DNA of 42,241 nt, taken from an uncultured Opitutia bacterium. GTDB lineage: Bacteria; Verrucomicrobiota; Verrucomicrobiia; Opitutales; CAJWYM01. Shown one piece after another: positions 24,450 through 32,700 of the stretch (position 1 is its first letter; each line of letters opens with the position of its first letter). The notes under the pieces were generated by a model. That model saw nothing but the letters and a program-made list of their open reading frames with translations, did no database searches and had not been told where the DNA came from. Position numbers and translations under genes: made by a program. The DNA is taken from contig CAJWYM010000026.1 in NCBI GenBank assembly GCA_913049555.1, forward strand, positions 1-42,241. Reading direction: 5' to 3'.

Positions 24450-26954
24450 TTGAGTTTTTTCAGACAGTTAGAGTTGTTGCATGAGTTGTCCACAGAAATC
24501 CTGAAAGATGATGAATTGCTTATTAAAAGAAACCATCGAGTTCGCCGTCTTTTTGGGGATCAGTTAGAGATTCTCAACGGAAAAATTTCTGAAAATACAC
24601 AATTACTTCTGGAACAATCTCGAGTTCAGGTAAAAATTGAGCAATTAGAGATTTCTGAATTAAATCGGAATTTAAGTTTTCTAAAAGCAAAGAGGGAGCA
24701 AGTTCTAGTCACAAGTTTGGATTTATTACGTGAATTTATGGATTCCGATTTTAAGCGAGATTCTGATTCCGCCGCTTTTAGACAGCGTTTCGTTTTAAAA
24801 GACCTTGCGATCAGTTATATTGAAGATCTGAGCATCAAAATGGGAGGGGATTGGTTATTCCAAATTCAATTGATTCGCCAATCCTTTCTAGAAAAAGTTA
24901 AAAAAACACTTTCTATTGAAGGGATTTCTTTTGATGAATTAAAAAAAATTGGTGAAGATAGTTTCGATGATTTCAAACAATTGATCGGAGAGGCTACCCA
25001 ATTAATTGGTGAATTAAAAAATTCTTTATCCTCCATTCCTACTCAAAGATATAAAATCCATTATGAGGATCTTAATAATTGGAAGATTGAACTGAATGAA
25101 AAGAAAAAAGAACTCAACGACTTAGTGTTAAAGTTTGGGTGTGAATTTCCTCAAAATATCGAAGAGGGTTCGGAGTTAGAAGGTTCATTCTTGTTGAATT
25201 ACGCAACTTTTTCCAAAACAGAACTCCCCCTATCGATTTATGAGATCAAAGAGTTGGCGAAGTTTTCAAAAAAAGAAGGATCTTTTTATGAGGAAACGCT
25301 AAAAATACTTTCCGCTCGAGAAGAACAAATTGAAAAACTTTTTAAAGATTACAAAAACGATCAATTCTTACTGGGTGAGTGCAGAAAGAAGCTTTTTACC
25401 GGTCATATTCGAGAGGCAGAAAAAAGTTTTGCCCAAAGCAATCGACGTTTTTCAGATATTGGTTACGTAGATTTTACCAAGTTCATTCATCAGTTTACTC
25501 AAGTTAGGCAAGAGATGGAAAAATGTGTTGAGAAATTATCTCTCAACGATGAAGATCCTTCATTTTTCAAATTAATCCTTAAAAATGGAACAAGCATTGT
25601 AGGTGAGGAGGAAGTGAGGATGTCTATTGAAAAAATTCAGAAGAAAATCACTCGTTTGCCTTCTTGTCTCTTTAAGGAAAGGTTGGAGCAAGAAGTATTG
25701 GAGCATATTCGATTTATAGAGAGTAGAAAAAATGTTCAGAATGAGAGTCGAAGTGTTGCTCGATTTGCATCTTTATTTGTTCTCGTTTTATTGCTTTCAA
25801 CTTTTGGCTATTTTTGTTTTGGTTGGTTGTCCAAAGAACCTGAGGGAACCCCTTATTTCATCGATTTAGATTCCGATTTAGTAAATAAGGTCGAAGTATT
25901 AATCGCAGGAAGTACAATTATGCCCAAACCATTGCATAATTTTGACAGTCATCGATATCCATTGCCGACATCTAAAGAATTATTAGTTTTTCGCTCTGCT
26001 GATCTTGGAGATTTTCATTTGGACGTTGACCTAAAAAATATTTCATCCATTAACATGTCCGCTGAAGTCCGAGCTCTTTTAGAGGGTAAAAAAATATCTG
26101 ATATTCAGGTTATATTGGATAAAAGTCTGAATGACTATGTGAGTCTTAATTTGGAATATGAAAAAACAAAAAAAAGGGTCTCAGATTTATTGATTCGTAA
26201 AGAATTGTCTGAAAACACACTGAATAGTTATTATGAACGATATCCTGCTTTTGCAGAAAAAGCCCAATCCGAATTTCAACATGAGGCCAGTGAGAACTTT
26301 AAAAGAATCAAAAACCAAATTCACATACACAAGGAGGCTAAAAAGTCCTTAGAAAAGGACTTGAAATCGATCCAATTGGAAACGGTGAAAAAAATAAATC
26401 AATTTATTCTAGAGAATGTTTTGTTAGAGCCCATTTTAGAAACGGATTCAGCTGAAAAAGTATTTGAAACGGATTTTTTTAAGGATGGTGACAGCAGCGT
26501 GGTGGCCAGAGGAAGTTTAAAGGCTCGATCAGAATTAATCGTAGATCGGTTGTTGCAACCCAAAATCAATGATCTCAATGGCAATCAAAACCGCTTGCAT
26601 CAGATTATTTACTTAAAGCATTTTCCGGTTCAAATTCGAGACCAGGCCTTGAGAGACGAAGTAAAGTTGAATTATGAAAAGTGGAGGGCTCTAGCGAATG
26701 GTTATGATGAAAAGTTAGAAATCCTAGAGTTAAAGTTAGAGACTCATTTAATACAGGCAAGGAATCAACAAAATGAATTTTCAGATTTTAATCTGGTGGT
26801 TAAACCTCTTAAGCTAGCGGTTCAAGATTTAGATCGATTGATTGTCAACGAAGAATCCAGACTCAAATTATTTAAGGAAAAAATGGAGAGTTTGGACACC
26901 AATGTAGCAGATCTACAGGGTGAAACGAAAACTGAATCAGTGCGTTTGAATTAG
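24450..26954 (+). CDS. Large coiled-coil protein with one central membrane segment, unknown function
   Basis: I do not recognise this 834-residue protein. Residues 1-430 are almost entirely charged helix rich in Glu, Lys and Leu, with long coiled-coil-like runs. One membrane segment, about 437-457 (FASLFVLVLLLSTFGYFCFGW), follows. A short compact domain at about 465-545 (TPYFIDLDSDLVNKVEVL...) comes next, then a second coiled-coil half to the end. With a single internal TM, the two coiled-coil arms lie on opposite sides of the membrane, so it could bridge cytoplasm and periplasm. The start appears to be a TTG at 24450. A structural or scaffold role is a guess. It ends at a convergent hairpin. 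Confidence 0.75.
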   Translation: MSFFRQLELLHELSTEILKDDELLIKRNHRVRRLFGDQLEILNGKISENTQLLLEQSRVQVKIEQLEISELNRNLSFLKAKREQVLVTSLDLLREFMDSDFKRDSDSAAFRQRFVLKDLAISYIEDLSIKMGGDWLFQIQLIRQSFLEKVKKTLSIEGISFDELKKIGEDSFDDFKQLIGEATQLIGELKNSLSSIPTQRYKIHYEDLNNWKIELNEKKKELNDLVLKFGCEFPQNIEEGSELEGSFLLNYATFSKTELPLSIYEIKELAKFSKKEGSFYEETLKILSAREEQIEKLFKDYKNDQFLLGECRKKLFTGHIREAEKSFAQSNRRFSDIGYVDFTKFIHQFTQVRQEMEKCVEKLSLNDEDPSFFKLILKNGTSIVGEEEVRMSIEKIQKKITRLPSCLFKERLEQEVLEHIRFIESRKNVQNESRSVARFASLFVLVLLLSTFGYFCFGWLSKEPEGTPYFIDLDSDLVNKVEVLIAGSTIMPKPLHNFDSHRYPLPTSKELLVFRSADLGDFHLDVDLKNISSINMSAEVRALLEGKKISDIQVILDKSLNDYVSLNLEYEKTKKRVSDLLIRKELSENTLNSYYERYPAFAEKAQSEFQHEASENFKRIKNQIHIHKEAKKSLEKDLKSIQLETVKKINQFILENVLLEPILETDSAEKVFETDFFKDGDSSVVARGSLKARSELIVDRLLQPKINDLNGNQNRLHQIIYLKHFPVQIRDQALRDEVKLNYEKWRALANGYDEKLEILELKLETHLIQARNQQNEFSDFNLVVKPLKLAVQDLDRLIVNEESRLKLFKEKMESLDTNVADLQGETKTESVRLN

Positions 26955-26978
26955 AGGGTAAAAACATTCCCCCTCTAA
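26951..26978. terminator. Inverted repeat between convergent genes
   Basis: A perfect 8-bp stem TTAGAGGG/CCCTCTAA with a 12-base loop lies between two convergent genes and overlaps the stop codon of the left one. Its symmetry fits a bidirectional terminator, but no T-run follows. Confidence 0.45.
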
Positions 26979-26991
26979 CACGAATGATTGC

Positions 26992-27567
26992 TTATTGATA
27001 TTGAAGTAACTTTTTGTACAATTTTAAACTAATCCATGCGTCCGTCGCTGCATATTGAATTTGCTGAACACTCAATTTTCTATTGCCCCAGTTTGAAACT
27101 TGCGAACCTTTAGAAACTCTTGATTTGAGAATAATGGCTGTTAATTTTCTCAATCCAGTATTTGAAATCCCTAGATTTTGAGACATCTTTGGAATGTTTA
27201 AAAAACCTGCAGCGATGAAGTGCGAGTATTCTTGGAGTTCTATAATGTCATCATGTAAGGCAACCCCTACTTTTAAAATATCAGAATTTGTTAGGATAGG
27301 AAGGGCCCAATCTATCGATTTTAAATGATTCAATTGAAATAAATAAACACATTCCTCCGTTCCAAGTTGAATCAGTGCGGGTAAGTGTTTATCACCTTTT
27401 TTAAAGGTAGGTTGGCTCTCAGTATCAAAACCTAAAACTTTTTCATTTAATAATATTTTTGCAGCTTTTTCTGCATCCTCTATTTTCTGAATAAGTTGAA
27501 TTCTGCCTTCATAACGAACCAAAGGAAGATCATTGACTTCTTGGTTGCTAATCGTTTCTTGGAACAT
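26992..27567 (-). CDS. RNase D-like 3'-5' exonuclease (DEDDy)
   Basis: This 191-residue protein is a stand-alone DEDDy exonuclease domain without the HRDC domain of RNase D. Motif I is LGFDTES (Asp48, Glu50), motif II GVALHDDI (Asp106/107) and motif III YAATDAW (Tyr172, Asp176). Other typical segments are PALIQLGTEECVYLF and LSVQQIQYAATDAW. It likely trims RNA or DNA 3' ends in the cytoplasm. Its start overlaps the end of the thioesterase gene by 20 bases, so the two are co-transcribed, although no biochemical link is obvious. Confidence 0.9.
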   Translation of the reverse strand: MFQETISNQEVNDLPLVRYEGRIQLIQKIEDAEKAAKILLNEKVLGFDTESQPTFKKGDKHLPALIQLGTEECVYLFQLNHLKSIDWALPILTNSDILKVGVALHDDIIELQEYSHFIAAGFLNIPKMSQNLGISNTGLRKLTAIILKSRVSKGSQVSNWGNRKLSVQQIQYAATDAWISLKLYKKLLQYQ

Positions 27568-28021
27568 TCCTAATTGGGTTCATAGATTCTTGAGGACATT
27601 CTTCCAATTTGTTTAACAATTCTGCTGGGAGCTGGATTGGATTCATATCCATAGAATCTGGATCTCGGCGAACATAAACGGTTGTAAAACCGCCTTTAGC
27701 AACCTGAATTTTAGAATTTTTTTCCAATTTATTAATTCTAAAGAAAAATTCGATAGCACGGATTTTAATCGCTTTTATATAGAGATGAACTTCAAACTCT
27801 TCTTCAAAGTATAGGGGTGCTTGAAAAGAGGCATTTGCTCGAACCCTAGGCCAACCTCGGGTTTCATCGTTGCCAATGTAAACCAATGGAAATCCAAGTT
27901 CTCTAAAGAAAGAAGCTTCTGCTCTCTCCATATAGCGAAAGAAGTTTGAGAAGTGAACAATGCCAGCCATGTCTGTCTCTGAGAATTCCACTTGCCCAGT
28001 AATTTTGTGATGGTAAGCCAT
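27548..28021 (-). CDS. Acyl-CoA thioesterase, YbgC/FadM-type hotdog protein
   Basis: The 157-residue protein is a 4HBT hotdog-fold thioesterase that hydrolyses acyl-CoA or related thioesters. The active-site segment VEFSETDMAGIVHFSNFFRYMERAE includes the catalytic Asp of the family, and FQAPLYFEEEFEVHLYI and AKGGFTTVYVRRD complete the fold. A longer open frame reaches 28072, but the ATG at 28021 (MAYHHKITG) matches family starts. It is followed with a 20-base overlap by the RNase D-like gene. In other bacteria YbgC sits with tol-pal genes; here it does not. Confidence 0.87.
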   Translation of the reverse strand: MAYHHKITGQVEFSETDMAGIVHFSNFFRYMERAEASFFRELGFPLVYIGNDETRGWPRVRANASFQAPLYFEEEFEVHLYIKAIKIRAIEFFFRINKLEKNSKIQVAKGGFTTVYVRRDPDSMDMNPIQLPAELLNKLEECPQESMNPIRNVPRND

Positions 28022-28296
28022 AGTTAATAATGATGAAGAGCTGAATTTCTGTTTAGAATACAAACTAAACATAGAGATTGATTAGAAAAAATCCAGATTT
28101 TAAAAATAGATACACCTTGGAGTGGATTCTATAGATCCTTGTCGGACAAATAAAATGTGCTAGCAATCATTATTGATTGATGAATCAATGAAAGGGCAAC
28201 TTGTTCAAAGTCACTAAATGCTAAAACTTAATTTACTGTCAATTCATTGAAACAATGAAAAAAGGGACAAAGACATAATGAAAAACTAAAGAGAGT

Positions 28297-29016
28297 TTAG
28301 AACGGCAAATCGTCCTCGTCTTCGTCATTGAAATCAAAAGAATCGTCTTGATCAAATGGCTTGCGCTTGCAATCTTGGATTACCCGTAACCAAAGCTCTC
28401 TGAGATCAAAAAGATGTGCATATGATTCTTGTTGGAATTTATTATTTTTAATAGTTCCAATAAATGAAAAGGCTTTGTTAAGCTCTAAAAAAGATCTTTT
28501 TAGGTGAGCGATAGCTAAGGTTAAGTCACCGAGGTCCAGAGCATTGACGCCTAAAATGGATTCAAGTTCCATTTTGTGCAAACAGTTGGACAATCTAAAA
28601 ATATCCAAGGCAGTGATTCGCGGATTTTCGGTGTGGAGCCATTTTTCCAAGTCGCTTAAAAGGCTATGTATCAATCCTTCGATTGCTATGAATGCAGGAT
28701 GCTTATTGAGACTGAGGGGCTCGTTGAAGGTTTCATCCTCCTCTAAATTCATGAAATTTTCAAAAGCTTTTATCAAAGCATCTGATTGTCTTTCAGAATC
28801 GTTTTGATCCCAGTCTAAAGCACTCCAACCCATTTTAAAAGCGGTGTGATCGAGTCGGTCTTTTTGACCACTGAGTTCCTTGTATTTTAAAGTAAATTCT
28901 TGAACACTTTGATCAATAGAAACTAGGAACTTGTTCCAGTCACTCTCATTCCAGTCTAAATCACCAGTATCTTCCCAATCACCATCAAAAAATTTATCAA
29001 AATCGGAATTACTCAT
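28297..29016 (-). CDS. Acidic protein with an SSB-like C-terminal tip, unknown function
   Basis: I know no family for this 239-residue protein. Its N-terminus is rich in Asp and Trp (DGDWEDTGDLDWNESDWNKF), the middle (about 40-215) is predicted helical, and it ends FDFNDEDEDDLPF. The last residues, DDLPF after an acidic run, match the C-terminal tip of bacterial single-strand DNA-binding protein (canonical DDDIPF), which binds RecO, RecQ, PriA, exonuclease I and others. No OB-fold of SSB is visible. An inferred role is to dock SSB partner proteins or to mimic SSB. It is divergent from nadD-uvrA. Confidence 0.8.
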   Translation of the reverse strand: MSNSDFDKFFDGDWEDTGDLDWNESDWNKFLVSIDQSVQEFTLKYKELSGQKDRLDHTAFKMGWSALDWDQNDSERQSDALIKAFENFMNLEEDETFNEPLSLNKHPAFIAIEGLIHSLLSDLEKWLHTENPRITALDIFRLSNCLHKMELESILGVNALDLGDLTLAIAHLKRSFLELNKAFSFIGTIKNNKFQQESYAHLFDLRELWLRVIQDCKRKPFDQDDSFDFNDEDEDDLPF

Positions 29017-29127
29017 GCCTAATTACCTCCATTGTTGGTTTAATTAAATGTGACATAGTTATTTCTAAATGCAACCAAGAAAGTATTTTTCTTGTGTAGT
29101 TGGATCGAATCTCGCGATATTATAATT

Positions 29128-29730
29128 ATGTCTAAGAAAGTAATTTTTGGTGGATCTTTCAATCCAGTAACTTTGGGTCATGGAACTGTGATTAGTCGAC
29201 TGGAGGAGGCTGGATTTCAAGAAATTATTCTTTTACCGTGTTTCGATCATTTTCACGGAAAAGAACTCGAATTGTCAAAAATTCGTTTAGAAATGTGCAG
29301 GCGCATGTTTCGGAACTGGAAGGGCGTTCGTGTTTCAAATTTTGAAATTAAAAACCAACTTACTGGGGCAACCATTGATTTGATCCAAGCGTGGTTGGAT
29401 CATTATGGGGAGGTGGAGGATTTGTTCTTTCTCATCGGAACTGACAATGCGAATTATTTTCATAATTGGAAGTCTTGGCGAGAGTTACAGAGTTTAGTAT
29501 CTTTCTTAGTTATGGAGCGACCGGGAGAACCTTTGTTGGAATCTGGGAAATGGTGCCTGCAAGAGCCTCATCTATGGTTGCCTATAAAACGCTCTTATAA
29601 TCAGGTTCTTTCCTCCTCTTTGTTTCGTGATAAAATGAAAAAAGAGTTATATAAAGAGGCTCGTAAATTGGTTTCTCCCAAGGTATGGAATTTTATTAAG
29701 AAACAGGGACTCTATCAACAGAATGACTAG
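29128..29730 (+). CDS. nadD: Nicotinate-nucleotide adenylyltransferase (NadD-type)
   Basis: NadD joins ATP and nicotinate mononucleotide to make deamido-NAD in NAD synthesis. The nucleotidyltransferase motif GGSFNPVTLGH is at 8-18, with Thr15 where most NadD proteins have His of the HxGH box. FLIGTDNANYFHNW (101-114) is the substrate loop, and SSSLFR (162-167) corresponds to the ISSTxxR motif. At 200 residues its length fits. The open frame reaches back to 29092, but the ATG at 29128 starts the usual first strand. Its end overlaps the uvrA start by eight bases, so the two genes are translated in tandem. Confidence 0.85.
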   Translation: MSKKVIFGGSFNPVTLGHGTVISRLEEAGFQEIILLPCFDHFHGKELELSKIRLEMCRRMFRNWKGVRVSNFEIKNQLTGATIDLIQAWLDHYGEVEDLFFLIGTDNANYFHNWKSWRELQSLVSFLVMERPGEPLLESGKWCLQEPHLWLPIKRSYNQVLSSSLFRDKMKKELYKEARKLVSPKVWNFIKKQGLYQQND

Positions 29731-32700
29731 ATCTATAGACTTTATAAACCTCAAAGGGGTTCGCCAAAACAATCTAAAAGGGGTCGATCTTAAGATCCCA
29801 TTGCGGAAGTTGACAGTTGTTACAGGAGTGAGTGGGGCAGGAAAGTCTTCTTTGGTTTTTGATACTTTACATGCAGAGGGGCAGCGAAGGTATGTTGAAA
29901 CTTTCAGTCCTTATGTTCGTCAATTTATGGATACACTAGATCGACCGGATTTGGATGAGATTGAAAATATTCGCCCCTCGATAGCTATTGAACAAACGCA
30001 TGCTATTCGAACCTCTCGATCCACCGTGGGAACGATGACAGAGTTGACGGATTATTTTAAAGTATGGTTTTCAGAAAATGCTGACTTAATAGATCCTGAA
30101 AGTGGGAAAAAAATTGAGGACAACAATCGTAAAAGGGTTGTTGAAAACTTTCTTGGCTGCTATTTAGGTCAAAGAATATTGGTTGGCTTTTGTGTCAAAA
30201 AAGGAAAGAGTTCATGGAACTCGTTGTTAGAGGTTCTTTTGGCGCAAGGATATTCTAGATGTCTTTTGGAGGATGGGGTTCACAAGATTCATTCAAAGAG
30301 AGTCGAAGATTTTCTAACAGATGCTGAAAATCTTTACATCGTGCAGGATCGAATTTCTGTTCTTGAAAATTATAAAGCCCGATTGCTTGAAGCTGTGGAG
30401 CAAAGTTTTAAAGCGGGCAAAAATTGTCTTTGGGTCTCTAAAGATGAAGATGCTTCCATTTCAAAAAGTGAATTCTTTTATGAAGGTTTTTATTCGGATT
30501 CTGGCAAAAAGTTTCAACATTCATCCCCTTCATTGTTTTCATTCAATTCTCCTATCGGGGCATGTCCAGAATGTAAAGGATTTGGATACTCGATAGAAAT
30601 TGATTACAAATCTGTAATTGCAGACAAGAATTTATCAATTTCAGAGGGAGCCTTGAAGCCAATAGAGGGCTTTGCTGGGGGAGATGTTTTCAACAATTTA
30701 CTTCGAAATTTTAAAAGGAAAAAGTTTTCACTCGATACGCCTTGGTATCAATTGCCAGAGCAGGTTAAAGACTATGTGTTCCATGGAGATCAAGATTATA
30801 TTGAGGAATCAGGTCAATGGTTTGGAGTGAAAAGTTTTTTTGATTGGTTAGAAACGAAGACCTACAAAATGCATGTTCGGATGTTTTTGTCACGTTTCCG
30901 CACTTACAATATTTGCCCGAGTTGTCATGGCAAACGATTGAGAAAAGAAGCTCTGTGGTGGAAATGGCAGGGTCACACTCTTCCGGATCTCTATCAAATG
31001 CCCATTGAAAATCTCTTAACTTTAATCAATCGTAGCAACTCTATTGCTGGAGTGGAGGAATATGACTTTTTACCGGTTGCACTCAGGGAGATTGTGACTC
31101 GTCTAGGGTTTTTGGTTGAGGTTGGATTAGGATATTTAACTTTAGATCGAACGAGCAGAACTTTAAGTGGTGGTGAAATTCAGAGGGTCAATCTTACCAG
31201 TTGTATTGGGACGTCCTTGACAGATACTATTTTTGTTTTAGATGAGCCCTCTATAGGATTGCACTCCAGAGATATTGGTCGCTTGGTGAAAATTCTACGT
31301 CGGTTGACCCGCCTAGGAAATACAGTGGTCGTTGTTGAGCATGACGAGGCGATTATGAAGGCAGCAGATTTTTTGGTAGAAGTGGGTCCAAAACCTGGAG
31401 AGCGTGGGGGGTATATCGTATTTGCAGACCATGCTAAAAAGATTCTAAAAAGTTCTAAATCTCTGACGGGTTTATATCTTTCTGGGAAAAAAGAAGTGGA
31501 ATGTAGAAATCAGCGTAGAAAAATTGTTAAAAGTGGAAAGAATCAAACTCCAGAACTTTGGCTAAAGGGAATTGTCAAAAATAACTTAAAGGGTCTAGAT
31601 GTATCAATTCCTTTGCACCGATTTGTTTGTTTGAGTGGAGTATCGGGTTCAGGCAAGTCTACTTTAATGAATTCGGCGATTCATCAAGGTCTCTTAGCTC
31701 TTCACGGTAAGCGGGTGAAAGACATTGCAAAATTTAAAGATATTGGAACTACGATTGCATTTTCTGAAGTTGTTTTTGTGGATCAGACTCCTTTAAGCAG
31801 ATCTTCCAGGTCTAATATTGGTATTTATAGCAAAGCTTGGGAGGAGGTTAGAAAATTATATTCAAAAATATCCTTTGAAAATAGTGGAGACCTTAAGCCA
31901 GGAAGCTTTTCATTCAACAGTGGAACGGGTCGCTGTCAAGAATGTGGGGGTATGGGTGAAGTCAAAGTGGAAATGCAATTCCTTTCAGACGTTTTTGTTA
32001 CTTGTCCCAGTTGTAATGGCAAACGGTTCAATGATGAGGTATTGTCAGTTCATTTCAAAGGAAAAAATGTCCTTGAAGTTATGGATTTGACCGTGAATCA
32101 GGCGGTTGATTTTTTTGGAGAATTTCCCAAGATTGTGAATCGATTAGGTATCATACAGTCGGTTGGCCTTGGGTATTTGCGAATGGGTCAAACTCTTTCA
32201 ACCCTCTCCGGAGGAGAGGCTCAAAGATTAAAATTAGTCCGATACTTAGAATCTAAGAAAGTGGGTTTGAAGGAGCATAGAATTTTACTGCTGGATGAAC
32301 CCACAACTGGATTGCATCGGGAGGATATAGGGGTTTTGCTTCAAGTTTTTCAAAAATTAGTGGATCGAGGAAATAGCTTGATTGTCATTGAGCATCAAAT
32401 CGATGTTCTAAAGTCCGCGGATTGGATCTTGGAGCTTGGACCTGAATCAGGAGCTCGAGGGGGTTCTCTTGTCGGTTCTGGAACACCCGAGAGGATTGCC
32501 CAAGGGGATTCATTCACCGCTCCATTTTTGTCTGAAGCTTTGAAGATGAAAAAGAGCGTGGTTTCTGATTGTAAAGTGGAAGAATTCTCTTCATCGACTT
32601 CTTACAGGAAACGATTCCAAAGCAAGGGTTCCAGAGCTATTGAAATTGTGGAGGCCACTGAAAATAATCTTAAAAATGTATCGGTCCAAATTGAACCCAA

